Made by a program: the position numbers and the translations under genes
Assembly: GCF_002374855.1 (NCBI RefSeq)
Contig: NZ_NWVC01000005.1
Span: 62,001 to 126,000, forward strand
Length of the DNA stretch: 64,000 bases
Direction: 5' to 3'
From: Sphingomonas adhaesiva
GTDB lineage: Bacteria > Pseudomonadota > Alphaproteobacteria > Sphingomonadales > Sphingomonadaceae
Notes under the pieces: generated by a model
The model's input: the letters and a program-made list of their open reading frames with translations, nothing else
Database searches by the model: none
What the model was told of the DNA's origin: nothing
In this document: piece by piece, positions 46,063 to 54,891 of the stretch
Layout: each line of letters opens with the position of its first letter
Position numbering within the stretch: the stretch's first letter is position 1

Positions 46063-47340
46063 ATGGCGGGGGAATGGATGCTGGCGGCCGGAGCGGCCGC
46101 CGCGGCGCAGGGGATGAACCCCGGTTTCGACGTGGCGGCGGCGAGCCGGGCGTATCTGGACCTGCTGTCAGGCCCGGCGCGCGCGGCGTCGGATGCCTAT
46201 TTCGAGGGCGGATACTGGCTGATCGGGTGGAACGCGCTGGTCGCGGTGCTGGTGTATGGCATCGTCCTGGCGACCGGCTGGTCGGCGCGCTGGCGCGACT
46301 GGGCCGAACGGCGCACCCGGCGGCGCTGGCTGGTGCCGGCGTGGTATGCACTGCCGTTCGGACTCGTCACCAGCGCGATGCTGCTGCCGTGGTCGATCTA
46401 CACCGATTTCGTGCGCGAGCATCAGTACGGCCTGTCGAACCAGACGTTCGCGGCCTGGGCCGGCGATGCGGCGATGTTGCTGGCGATCGGGCTGATCATC
46501 AACGCGATCGTGTTCGTCGCGCTGTTCGCGGCGCTGCGCCGGTTCGCGCGGATGTGGTGGATATGGGGCACGCTGGGCACGGTGGCGGCGATGCTGGTCG
46601 CCGTGGCGGTGACGCCGGTGTTCATCGCGCCGCTGTTCAACACCTATAGCGAATTGCCGGCCGGGCCGCTGCGCGACCGGATCGTCGCGGTGGCGCGCGC
46701 GCAGGGGATACCGGCGGACCATATCTACGTGTCCGACGCATCGCGGCAGACCAAGCGGATTTCGGCCAATGTCTCCGGCCTGGGGCCGACGATCCGCATC
46801 ACGCTGAACGACAATCTGCTGAACCGCACCACCCCGGACGAGGTGGTGGCGGTGATGGGGCATGAGATGGGGCATTACGTGCTCCACCATATCTGGTGGC
46901 TGGTGGCGGAATTCGCCGCGGTGGTCGCAGCGCTTCTCTTCGCCGCGTCGCGGATCGGGCCGTGGCTGATCCGGCGCAACCCGCGCTGGGGGGTGCGCGA
47001 CCTGGCCGATCCGGCGGCGACGCCGGTGCTGCTGGGGCTGATCGCGGTCGGCGCGCTGGTGATGGAGCCGGTCAAGAACACGATCATCCGCCACAACGAA
47101 AGCGCGGCGGATGCGTTCGGGCTGGACGCCGCGCGGCAACCCGATGCGTTCGCGATGACCGCGATCCGGCTGAGCGAGTATCGCAAGCTGGAGCCGTCGC
47201 CGGTCGAGGAGGCGCTGTTCTTCGACCATCCATCGGGCGCGACGCGCATCCGCATGGCGATGCAGTGGAAGAAGGATCACGTGCCGGGCGCGACGATCGT
47301 GCGGCCCGCGAAGCCGGCGGCGGGCGACGGCGCGCGATGA
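46063..47340 (+). CDS. M48-family membrane metalloprotease (Ste24/CAAX prenyl protease-like)
   Basis: The 425-residue protein has several membrane helices in the first 200 residues, then the zinc motif HEMGHYVLHH at about residues 267-276, further helices, and the third-ligand region HNESAADAFGLD near residue 345. This is the layout of the Ste24-type M48 peptidases with the M48_N membrane domain. Bacterial members are thought to take part in membrane-protein quality control. GGGG and TAAG lie just before the ATG, nine bases after the M28 stop. Its stop overlaps the next ATG by four bases, so the M28, M48 and SDR genes may be one operon. Confidence 0.9.
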   Translation: MAGEWMLAAGAAAAAQGMNPGFDVAAASRAYLDLLSGPARAASDAYFEGGYWLIGWNALVAVLVYGIVLATGWSARWRDWAERRTRRRWLVPAWYALPFGLVTSAMLLPWSIYTDFVREHQYGLSNQTFAAWAGDAAMLLAIGLIINAIVFVALFAALRRFARMWWIWGTLGTVAAMLVAVAVTPVFIAPLFNTYSELPAGPLRDRIVAVARAQGIPADHIYVSDASRQTKRISANVSGLGPTIRITLNDNLLNRTTPDEVVAVMGHEMGHYVLHHIWWLVAEFAAVVAALLFAASRIGPWLIRRNPRWGVRDLADPAATPVLLGLIAVGALVMEPVKNTIIRHNESAADAFGLDAARQPDAFAMTAIRLSEYRKLEPSPVEEALFFDHPSGATRIRMAMQWKKDHVPGATIVRPAKPAAGDGAR

Positions 47341-48161
47341 CGCGGCTGTTCGTGTTCGGCCTGGGCTATGCCGCGCGCGCGATTGCGGCGGCGGCGGGCG
47401 GGGCGGTAATGGCGACGACGCGCGACGGGCGCGACGGCACGATCCGCTTCGACGACGAGGCGGCGGTGCGCGCGGGGGTGGCGGCGGCGACGCATGTGCT
47501 GTCGTCGGTGCCGCCGGAGGGCGACGCCGACCCGGTGCTGGCCCGGTACGGCGATACGCTGTCGGGGAAATGGCTGGGCTATCTGTCGTCCACCGGCGTC
47601 TATGGCGATACCGGCGGCGCGTGGGTGGATGAAGACGCGCCGGCCGATCGCGGGCGGCGCGCGAACCGCAATGCGGCGGATGCGGCATGGCGCGCGCTGG
47701 GGGCGCGGGTGTTCCGCCTGCCGGGCATCTACGGGCCGGGGCGGTCGGCGCTGGAGCGGGTGGCGGCAGGGACCGCGCAGCGCACCGGGGTGGCCGGGCA
47801 GGTGTTCAGCCGCGTGCATGTGGCGGACATCGCCGCCGGCGTGGTGGCGGGGTTCGCCGCACCGCCGGGGGTCTATAACCTGGCCGACGACGAACCGGCG
47901 CCGCAGGACGACGTGCTGGCGTTCGCGGCGCAGCTGCTGGGGCTGCCCGCGCCGCGGGTGGTGCCGCTGTCGGACCTCAGCCCCGCGGCGCGCGCCTTCC
48001 ACCTGGAAAACCGCCGCGTCGCCAATGGCCGGGCGCGGCGCGTGCTGGGCTGGCGCCCGCTATACCCCGATTACCGCGCCGGCCTGCGTGCGCTGAGCGC
48101 CACCACCAGCCCGATGCCCGCCAGCACGCCCCCGGCGACGGCCAGCGGCGACCAGCGATAG
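47337..48161 (+). CDS. NAD(P)-dependent epimerase/dehydratase-like (SDR, YeeZ type)
   Basis: The protein of up to 274 residues has a Rossmann start LFVFGLGYAARAI at residues 4-16, a STGVYGD segment near 85 holding the tyrosine region of atypical SDRs, and FRLPGIYGPGRSALE near 125. This places it with YeeZ-like extended SDRs that lack a known reaction. The final 20 or so residues (SATTSPMPASTPP and on) look like low-complexity read-through into the convergent gene. The gene overlaps that EamA carrier gene by 91 bases. Translation is probably coupled to the M48 gene by the ATGA overlap. Confidence 0.82.
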   Translation: MTRLFVFGLGYAARAIAAAAGGAVMATTRDGRDGTIRFDDEAAVRAGVAAATHVLSSVPPEGDADPVLARYGDTLSGKWLGYLSSTGVYGDTGGAWVDEDAPADRGRRANRNAADAAWRALGARVFRLPGIYGPGRSALERVAAGTAQRTGVAGQVFSRVHVADIAAGVVAGFAAPPGVYNLADDEPAPQDDVLAFAAQLLGLPAPRVVPLSDLSPAARAFHLENRRVANGRARRVLGWRPLYPDYRAGLRALSATTSPMPASTPPATASGDQR

Positions 48162-49009
48162 CCCTCGAACAGCGTCGACAGCAGCATCGCGATGACGGGC
48201 ACGATGACGCTGTTGTACGCCGCCTTCGCCGGGCCGATCGTGCGGATGATGCGGAAATAGAGCGTGAAGGCGAGGCTGGAGGCGACGACCCCCAGGTACA
48301 GCACCCCGGCGATATAGGACGGGCGCGTGTCGAACACCGGCGGGCCGGTGGTGATCCATGCCCAAGCCGCGTCCAGCCCCGCGCCGATTAGCATCGCCGC
48401 CGCCAGCGTCGGCACCATCGGATAGCGCGCGGCGGCGCGCGTCGCCTGCATCACATTGGCGGTGGAGGCCGACAGGATCGCGCACAGCGTCAGCCCGATG
48501 CCCAGCAGCGACTGGCCGGGGCCGTTGGGATCGCTGCGCGCCTCCTGCACGAACAGCAGCGCGACGCCGGCCATCGCCACCGCGCTGCCGACCAGCAGCT
48601 GCCGCCCCAGCCGCTGGCCCAGGAACAGCCGCGCGAACAGCGCATTGGGCACCAGCAGCAGCGCGAACGTCACCGCGACCAGCCCGGAAGTGATATGCTG
48701 TTCGGCGCGATAGACGAAGTTGAAGTTGAGCACGAACTGCAGCAGCCCGAGCGTCGCGGCGAAGCGCCAGAAGCCGGCGTCGCGGGTCACCGCCTCGCGC
48801 CGCGCCATCGCCACCGCCTGCAACACCACGCCCGCCACCAGGAAGCGATAGGTGACCGACCAGCTGGGCGGCACGGTGCCGAGCTGGTCGCGGATGACGA
48901 TCCACGTCGATCCCCAGATCAGCGTGACGATCGCGAACGGCACCAGCACCGCGGCGCGCGTGCTGTTGGGGCGGCGTTGACCGATCAGGGCGCCCGGTGC
49001 CTCGTTCAC
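48071..49009 (-). CDS. EamA/DMT-family drug/metabolite transporter
   Basis: The 312-residue protein has ten hydrophobic segments arranged as two EamA repeats, with IVTLIWGSTWIVIRDQ near residue 25 and YNSVIVPVIAMLLSTLFEG near residue 265 as family landmarks. It is an inner-membrane carrier, in most cases an exporter of amino acids or related metabolites. The start is a GTG at 49009 that overlaps the stop of the threonine aldolase gene (GTGA), so the two are coupled; a threonine or glycine link is possible on that ground. Its 3' end overlaps the SDR gene by 91 bases. Confidence 0.85.
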   Translation of the reverse strand: MNEAPGALIGQRRPNSTRAAVLVPFAIVTLIWGSTWIVIRDQLGTVPPSWSVTYRFLVAGVVLQAVAMARREAVTRDAGFWRFAATLGLLQFVLNFNFVYRAEQHITSGLVAVTFALLLVPNALFARLFLGQRLGRQLLVGSAVAMAGVALLFVQEARSDPNGPGQSLLGIGLTLCAILSASTANVMQATRAAARYPMVPTLAAAMLIGAGLDAAWAWITTGPPVFDTRPSYIAGVLYLGVVASSLAFTLYFRIIRTIGPAKAAYNSVIVPVIAMLLSTLFEGYRWSPLAVAGGVLAGIGLVVALSARRPAR

Positions 49010-50007
49010 AGCGCGGCGATCGCGTCGGCCAGCGGGCGCAGCGCGTCCTCGCGCTGGTTCCAGCTGACCACCAGCCGCGCCTCGCCCGGACCCCAGTCGT
49101 AGAAGTCGAAGCCCTGCGCGCGCAGCGCCGCCGCCTCGTCCGGGGTGACGCGCAGGAACACCTCGTTGGCCTCCACGGGGTGGATCAGCCGGTCGCCAGC
49201 GGCGGCGGCGAGCAGCGCGGCGCCGGCATTGCTGGCGCGCGCGCAGTCCAGCCACAGATCGCCGTCGAGCATCGCCAGCAGCTGCGCCGCCAGATAGCGG
49301 CCCTTGGACAGCAGGTGCCCGGCGCGCTTGCGGCGGAACAGCGTCGCTTCCGCCAGCGCGGGGTCGAAGAACACCAGCGCCTCGGCATTCATGCCGCCGT
49401 TCTTTACGAAGCCGAAGCTGAGCGCGTCGACGCCCGCGCGCCACGTCAGGTCCGCGGGGTGCGCGCCGGTCGCCACCACCGCATTGGCGAAGCGCGCGCC
49501 GTCGACGTGGAAGCCCAGCCCGCGCTCCTTCGCCAGCGCGCCCAGCGCGGCGGTTTCGGCAGCGGTGTAGACGCGGCCATATTCGGTGGCGTTGGTGATC
49601 GACAGCGCGTGCGGGCGCTGTTGATGGACGTCGTAGCGCGCCAGCGACAGCACCGCGCCGGCGGTGTCGGGCGTCAGCTTCGCGCCGTCGCCGTCGGCCA
49701 GCATCAGCTTGGCGCCATGGGTGTAGAATTCGGGCGCGCCGCATTCGTCGTTCTGGATATGCGCGTCGCGGTGGCACACGACCGCGCCGTGCGGCGGGCA
49801 CAGGGCGGCGAGCGCCAGGCAATTGGCGGCGGTGCCGGTGGGCACCCACAAGGCGCGCACCTCGGTATCGAACAGCGCGGAGAAGCGCGCGTCGAGCTGT
49901 TTCGACCAGCGATCGCCGTCATAGGCGGTGTCGAGATCGTCCGCCGCGGCGATGGCGCTGAGGACGGCGGGGTGGACCGGGGCGGCATTGTCGGAAAAGA
50001 AACGCAT
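49006..50007 (-). CDS. Low-specificity L-threonine aldolase-like PLP enzyme
   Basis: The 333-residue protein starts MRFFSDNAAPVHPAVL and has the beta-eliminating lyase fold: PTGTAANCLALAAL near residue 55, HVDGARFANAVV near residue 170 with the aspartate that holds the PLP ring nitrogen, and the PLP lysine in FGFVKNGG near residue 202. It would split L-threonine or L-allo-threonine to glycine and acetaldehyde. The ATG at 50007 is chosen; the frame continues upstream into a REP-like repeat, which is not coding. It is the first gene of a pair with the EamA carrier. Confidence 0.88.
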   Translation of the reverse strand: MRFFSDNAAPVHPAVLSAIAAADDLDTAYDGDRWSKQLDARFSALFDTEVRALWVPTGTAANCLALAALCPPHGAVVCHRDAHIQNDECGAPEFYTHGAKLMLADGDGAKLTPDTAGAVLSLARYDVHQQRPHALSITNATEYGRVYTAAETAALGALAKERGLGFHVDGARFANAVVATGAHPADLTWRAGVDALSFGFVKNGGMNAEALVFFDPALAEATLFRRKRAGHLLSKGRYLAAQLLAMLDGDLWLDCARASNAGAALLAAAAGDRLIHPVEANEVFLRVTPDEAAALRAQGFDFYDWGPGEARLVVSWNQREDALRPLADAIAAL

Positions 50008-50199
50008 GGCGCCGCTGTCGGTCAGCGCGCGCGGCGGGTCAATATGGCTGACCGGAATGGGGGGGCGTGGCGGTGGGCCGTGGCGTGTCCCGGCATCCAC
50101 GGGGTCGCACACCGTCACAGGGGGTTGTCTTACGGCGCGATGAATCACGGACCACGTCAGGACATCTGCGAACCGTCGGACTTCCGGCCTCCTCCCCAC

Positions 50200-50292
50200 G
50201 TCACCCCGGCGCACGCCGGGGTCCATGGTGCCGCACAAGCAGCGGCTGGTGCGTTCGTGGAACCATGGATGCCGGAACAAGTCCGGCATGAC
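50200..50292. repeat. REP-like palindrome pair, copy 1
   Basis: A 93-base element between GTCACC and CATGAC contains two palindromes, CCCCGGCG-N3-CGCCGGGG and TGCCGGA-N5-TCCGGCA, joined by about 45 bases. It is about 88 percent identical, in opposite orientation, to the element at 61815-61907. It lies in the 345-base gap between the threonine aldolase and PBP1A genes; nothing else is seen in that gap. Confidence 0.85.
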
Positions 50293-50352
50293 GAAGAAGG
50301 TATTGATACGTGCTGAATAACGGTTCGGCGCGACAAGCCGGGCGCGGCGCCG

Positions 50353-52557
50353 TCAGCCGCCCCAGAATTCGTCGGGCGGCGGCGGGGGTGGGCGATCGCG
50401 ATCGGCAGGCGTGCGGTCGCGGGGGGTGCGCAGCGGTTCGGGCGGGGGTGGCAGGTCGACGCCCATGTCGCGCAGCCGGTCGTAGGCGTCGCCGATCGCG
50501 GGCCGGGTCTGCTCGATCAGGTCGCCGACCGGATCGCCCGCTTCCTCGTCCGTGCCGTTCATGTATGCCGGCTCCTCCTCCTCGACCACCGGGTCGACGA
50601 CGATCGGGATGTCGAGCGCGGACATCATGAACTGGCGCCAGATCTGCGCAGGGATGCCGCCGCCGTGCAGGCCGGGATTGGGCGAATTGTCGTCGTTGCC
50701 GACCCATACGCCGACCACCAGATCGTTCGCGAAGCCGATGAACCACGCGTCGCGCCCGCTCTGGCTGGTGCCGGTCTTGCCGAAGGCCTGCACCGGCAGG
50801 TTGGCGTCGCGCCCGGTGCCGCGGATCGAGGAGCCGAGCAGGGTGCGCATCTCGTCGCGGATCTTGCCGGGCATCGCGGTGTCGCGGCCCGCGATCGCTT
50901 CGTACCAGCTGGCGTTGCGGTTGCCCTCCACCCCGCGCGGCACCACCGGATAGCGGCCCCCGGCGATCGCGGCATAGGCGGCGGTCAGTTCCAGCAGCGA
51001 CACCTCCGACGTGCCCAGCCCGATCGTCGCCTCGTTGGCGATCGGCGTGGTGATGCCCAGGTCGCGCGCGGCCTTGATGACGTTGCGCACGCCGACTTCC
51101 TGCGTCAGCCGCGCGGCGACGACGTTGGAGGAGCGGGCGAAGGCGCGCTGGAGCGTGATCGGCCCCAGATAGCGGCCATCGTCGTTGCGCGGTTTCCAGC
51201 CGGCGATCTCCACCGGCGAATCGTCGCGCACGGTATCGGGCGCCAGCCCGGCGCGCATCGCGGCGAGATAGACGAACAGCTTGAACGTCGATCCCGGCTG
51301 GCGCTTGGCCTGCACCGCGCGGTTGAACGGGCTGGCGCGGTAATCGCGCCCGCCGACCATCGCCACCACCTCGCCATCGGGCTTCATCGCGACCAGCGCG
51401 GCCTGCATCCGGCGCAGCGACGCCTGGCGCACGACGCGTTCGGCGGTGCGTTGCAGCTTCGGGTCGAGCGTGGTGCGCACCGTCGCGTCGGTGCCGGCAT
51501 CGCCCGCCACCTCGCGCGCGGAGGGCAGCACCCAGTCGGCGAAATAGGTGCCGGTCGGCAGGGTTTCGGGCCGGTCGGCGAGCACGCGCTGCGGCTGCAC
51601 CGCATCCGCTTCGCGCCGGGTCAGGAAGCCGGCGTCGACCATCGCGCCGACCACCACCGCCTGGCGGGCGCGCGCGCCCTTCAGGTTGCCGGTGGGGGCA
51701 AGGCGCGACGGCGCCTTCACCAGCCCCGCCAGCATCGCCGCCTGGCCGACGTTGAGCCGGTCGGGCGTGCGCCCGAAATAATGCTTCGCCGCGGCGGTGA
51801 TGCCGTAGACGTTGTCGCCGAAATAGACGTTCGACAGGTAGCGCGACAGGATCTCGTCCTTGGTCAGCCACGCTTCCAGCCAGAAGGCGATCATCACCTC
51901 GCGCAATTTGCGCGCGGCGGTGCGATCCGAATCGAGGAAGGCGTTCTTCGCCAGCTGCTGCGTGATCGTGCTGCCGCCCTGGCGGACCCCGCCCGAGCCG
52001 AGATTGGCGAAGGCGGCGCGCGCGATGCCGCGCGGGTCGATGCCCCAGTGCGAATAGAAGCGGCGGTCCTCGATCGCGACGAACGCCTCGCGCACGTGCG
52101 CGGGTAGCTTCGCGGCATCGACGGGGGTGCCGATGATCGCGCCGCGCCGCGCGATCGGCGTGCCGTCCGCCGCGGTCAGCGTGATCGAGGGCGGGGTGGG
52201 CGGCTTGAGCGAGCGCGACAGCGGCGCCGTCACCGCCAGCCAGATCACCGCCAGGACGAACAGCACGATCCCCGCCGCCGCGCCGCGCACGATCCACTTG
52301 CCCGCGCCGGCGAAGCGGCGGCGGCGCGGCGGGAGCGGGGGTGGCGCGCCGTCCCAGCCGCCGCCGTTGCCGCCGCCGTCGCCGCCATATCCGCCGCCGC
52401 CGTGCCACGCGTCGAACGAGGGCAGCGGCGCTGCCGGGGCAGCTGGCGGAAGCGCAGGCGGCGGGGGCGGCGAACCGGGCGACGGGGCGGGATCGGCCGC
52501 ATCGGCGCGGGCGTGATGGTAGCGGACGCGGCCGGGTTCGTAGGGGTCGGGGCGCAT
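50353..52557 (-). CDS. Class A penicillin-binding protein, PBP1A-type (GT51 + transpeptidase)
   Basis: The 734-residue protein has a cytoplasmic proline/glycine-rich tail (residues 20-80, with GGGGYGGDGGG), one membrane helix at 91-111, a GT51 glycosyltransferase domain with catalytic glutamate in AIEDRRFYSHWG at E163 and QGGSTITQQLAKN near 195, and a transpeptidase domain. The transpeptidase has SxxK (GSTFK near 425), SxN (RSSNVV near 475) and KTG (GKTGTSQ near 592). It polymerises and crosslinks peptidoglycan. The start at 52557 is chosen because sequence before it is not protein-like. The low-complexity tails at both ends are typical of sphingomonad copies. Confidence 0.93.
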   Translation of the reverse strand: MRPDPYEPGRVRYHHARADAADPAPSPGSPPPPPALPPAAPAAPLPSFDAWHGGGGYGGDGGGNGGGWDGAPPPLPPRRRRFAGAGKWIVRGAAAGIVLFVLAVIWLAVTAPLSRSLKPPTPPSITLTAADGTPIARRGAIIGTPVDAAKLPAHVREAFVAIEDRRFYSHWGIDPRGIARAAFANLGSGGVRQGGSTITQQLAKNAFLDSDRTAARKLREVMIAFWLEAWLTKDEILSRYLSNVYFGDNVYGITAAAKHYFGRTPDRLNVGQAAMLAGLVKAPSRLAPTGNLKGARARQAVVVGAMVDAGFLTRREADAVQPQRVLADRPETLPTGTYFADWVLPSAREVAGDAGTDATVRTTLDPKLQRTAERVVRQASLRRMQAALVAMKPDGEVVAMVGGRDYRASPFNRAVQAKRQPGSTFKLFVYLAAMRAGLAPDTVRDDSPVEIAGWKPRNDDGRYLGPITLQRAFARSSNVVAARLTQEVGVRNVIKAARDLGITTPIANEATIGLGTSEVSLLELTAAYAAIAGGRYPVVPRGVEGNRNASWYEAIAGRDTAMPGKIRDEMRTLLGSSIRGTGRDANLPVQAFGKTGTSQSGRDAWFIGFANDLVVGVWVGNDDNSPNPGLHGGGIPAQIWRQFMMSALDIPIVVDPVVEEEEPAYMNGTDEEAGDPVGDLIEQTRPAIGDAYDRLRDMGVDLPPPPEPLRTPRDRTPADRDRPPPPPPDEFWGG

Positions 52558-52750
52558 GGTCAGTTGGTGTCTTACGTTGATATGACAGTCGCCGCAAGCC
52601 GGCGCCCTCGCAAAGGATAGCGGCGGACGCCGCGCCACGAAAGCGCCTCGCCGTAACTCTTGTTATCTTGTCGTTGACACGGGGCGCGCGGCTGGTCCAC
52701 CCACGGGCCAACGACAGGCGGGCAGCGATCCGCATGCGGGAGAGCGAGCG

Positions 52751-53866
52751 ATGGTCCTGACCAAGGGTGACGACTACCCGATCCACCAGACGCCGGACCC
52801 GGTGGCCTATGCCGGGACCGACCGCAATTTCTACGACCGCTATTACTTCAACGGCTATGCCCCGGGGGTCGAGGACGACGGCTTCTTCGCGGCCGCGCTG
52901 GGCGTCTATCCGCACATCAACGTCATCGACGCCAGCTTCTGCTGGCTGATCGGGGGGCGGCAGGTCAACCTGCACGCCAGTCGCGGGCTGGGGATGGAGC
53001 GGATGGACACGCGCGTCGGCCCGATCGCGATCGAGGTGGTCGAGCCGCTGCGCATCCTGCGCGTGACGGTGGACGCGCCCGACGAGGGCGTTCGCGCCGA
53101 CATCACCTTCACCGGCCGCGCCTTTCCGCTGGAGGAGCCGCGCTTCACCCGCCGCAACGGGCCGCGCGTGCTGATGGACGTGACGCGGCTGACGCAGAAC
53201 GGGCGCTATGCCGGGTGGGTCGAGGTGGACGGGGTGCGCACCGACGTCACCGGCTGGGTCGGCACGCGCGACCGCAGCTGGGGCGTGCGCCCGATCGGCG
53301 CGCCCGACGCGCAGCCGCCCAGCCCGCCGATCGCGCCGCAATTCTACTGGTTGTGGAGCCCGTGCGTGATCGAGGGCGGCGACCTGTATTTCCACACCAA
53401 TGACGATGCGCACGGCCGCTTTTGGAACCGGCGCGCGACATGGCGGCCGGAAGGCGGCGGCGCGGCGGACGAGCATCATTACGACGATGCCGACTGCACG
53501 GTGCGCTGGCGCACCGGCACGCGGCGGGCGGAGGCGGCGGGCATCACGCTGCACGATGCCGAGGGCGAGACGCGCGTCGACTTTGCGATCGGGCGCACGT
53601 TCATGATGAAGGGGCTGGGCTATGGCCACCCGACATGGGCGCACGGGCTGAGTCATGGCGAGGCGCTGACCGTCGAGCGCGAGGATTTCGTGCCCGAGGA
53701 ATGCGACCCGATGCAGCCGCACCATTTGCACGTCCAGGCCAGCGTGGGGGTGACGATGACCGGCCCCGACGGGACGGTGCGGCGCGGCAAGGGGGTGCTG
53801 GAGCAGCTGGTGATCGGCCCGCACGCGCCATCGGGGTTCCGCGACGTGATGGACCCGGCGTCGTGA
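52751..53866 (+). CDS. Protein of unknown function, first gene of an acyl-CoA operon
   Basis: The 371-residue soluble protein starts MVLTKGDDYPIHQTPDPVAY and is rich in tryptophan and beta-strand patterns, for example DVTGWVGTRDRSWGVRPIG near residue 165 and QFYWLWSPCVIEGG near 195. It weakly recalls lipocalin-like AttH/CrtC beta-barrel proteins, but I cannot assign a family with confidence. Proteins like this are, from memory, often found beside acyl-CoA and phosphotransferase genes in actinobacteria and sphingomonads. GGGAGAG precedes the ATG. Its stop is overlapped by the GTG of the next gene, so it is the head of a coupled operon running to 58520. Confidence 0.7.
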   Translation: MVLTKGDDYPIHQTPDPVAYAGTDRNFYDRYYFNGYAPGVEDDGFFAAALGVYPHINVIDASFCWLIGGRQVNLHASRGLGMERMDTRVGPIAIEVVEPLRILRVTVDAPDEGVRADITFTGRAFPLEEPRFTRRNGPRVLMDVTRLTQNGRYAGWVEVDGVRTDVTGWVGTRDRSWGVRPIGAPDAQPPSPPIAPQFYWLWSPCVIEGGDLYFHTNDDAHGRFWNRRATWRPEGGGAADEHHYDDADCTVRWRTGTRRAEAAGITLHDAEGETRVDFAIGRTFMMKGLGYGHPTWAHGLSHGEALTVEREDFVPEECDPMQPHHLHVQASVGVTMTGPDGTVRRGKGVLEQLVIGPHAPSGFRDVMDPAS

Positions 53867-54891
53867 CCGGCACCGCGTTGCACGACCATCAGGTCGCGGC
53901 GTATCTGACGCGGCTGTGGGATGAGCCTGTCGCGATCGAGGGGCTGGCGCGCATTCCCGGCGGGGCGAGCCGCGAGACGTGGCGGTTCGATGCGCTGGTC
54001 GGCGGCGAGCGGCGCGCGCTGGTGCTGCGCCGCGATCCGGGCGGCAGCCTGATCGATACTGAGAGCGAGACCGAATATCGCGCCTATCAGAGCGCGGCGG
54101 GGATCGTCCCGGTGCCGGGCGCGGTGGCGCTGGAGCGGGACGGTGCGGAGCTGGAGCGGCCGTTCTTCGTGATGGAGCGGATCGACGGGGGCGAGGTGTG
54201 CTCGCCGTTCGTCACCGCGCCGTTCGGCGATCATGCCGCCGCGCTGGGGCAGGCGTTCTTCGGTGCGCTGGGTCGGCTGGCGGCGGCGGAGCCGGCGGGG
54301 ACGCCGCTGGCCGCGCATGTCGCCGCGCCCGCGCCGGGCGACTGCTGGCGCGTCGCGCTGGACGAATGGGAACGGGTGATCGACGAGGATGCGACCGCGC
54401 CGATCCCGGTGGTGCGCGCCGCGATCCGCCGGCTGCGCGCGAACCCGCCGCCGCCGGCGCAGCGGATCGCGATCGTCCATGGCGATTATCGGTCGGGCAA
54501 CATGATGCACGACGGCGCGGGCCGGATGCTGGCGATGTTCGACTGGGAAATGGCGCATCTGGGCGATCCGCTGGAGGATCTGGGCTGGGCGCTGGACCCG
54601 ATCTGGGATCATTTCGAGCCGGGCAGCGCGTGCGGGATGCTGCCGCGCGACGAGGCGCTGGCGGTGTGGCGCGCGCACAGCGGGCTGGACGTCGACCCGG
54701 CGGCGATGCGGTGGTGGGCGCTGTTCAATTCGGTGAAGGGCCGCGCGATCTGGACGTCGGCGTACCGCGAATTCATCGACGGCGGGCGCACCGATCCGGT
54801 GCTGGCGTTCTCGGGCTGGTACCTGCCGCGGCGGCAGGATGCGATCATCGCCGCGCAGCTGGAGACGCTGACAGCGGGGGGCGGGGCATGA
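53863..54891 (+). CDS. Phosphotransferase-family protein (APH fold, ACAD10/11-like)
   Basis: The 342-residue protein has the aminoglycoside-phosphotransferase fold. It shows the nucleotide-binding RIPGGASRETWRFD near residue 25, the catalytic loop IVHGDYRSGNMMHDG near residue 205 with its aspartate, and the metal aspartate in MFDWEMAHLGDPLEDLGW near residue 225. Relatives act in acyl-CoA metabolism, where the kinase domain of ACAD10/ACAD11 phosphorylates 4-hydroxyacyl-CoA; antibiotic resistance is unlikely here. The start is a GTG that overlaps the previous stop (GTGA), and the stop is overlapped by the next ATG. It is cytoplasmic. Confidence 0.85.
   Translation: MTGTALHDHQVAAYLTRLWDEPVAIEGLARIPGGASRETWRFDALVGGERRALVLRRDPGGSLIDTESETEYRAYQSAAGIVPVPGAVALERDGAELERPFFVMERIDGGEVCSPFVTAPFGDHAAALGQAFFGALGRLAAAEPAGTPLAAHVAAPAPGDCWRVALDEWERVIDEDATAPIPVVRAAIRRLRANPPPPAQRIAIVHGDYRSGNMMHDGAGRMLAMFDWEMAHLGDPLEDLGWALDPIWDHFEPGSACGMLPRDEALAVWRAHSGLDVDPAAMRWWALFNSVKGRAIWTSAYREFIDGGRTDPVLAFSGWYLPRRQDAIIAAQLETLTAGGGA

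Noticed and set aside
50008..50289. N-terminal extension of the threonine aldolase frame
   Set aside because: The extra 94 codons come from the REP-like element; the family N-terminus MRFFSDNAAP starts at 50007.
52674..52702. TTGACA upstream of the acyl-CoA operon as a promoter
   Set aside because: The -35 is perfect, but at 16-18 bases distance only GC-rich sequence follows, so no -10 can be supported.
50201..53824. Minus-strand frame of about 1200 codons over the REP-like repeat, PBP1A and the next gene
   Set aside because: It runs out of frame through a fully recognisable PBP1A gene and antisense to the following gene; composition is not protein-like.
53863..54891. Reading the APH-fold protein as an antibiotic-resistance enzyme
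   Set aside because: The surrounding acyl-CoA genes and the similarity to ACAD10/11 kinase domains point to lipid or acid metabolism.
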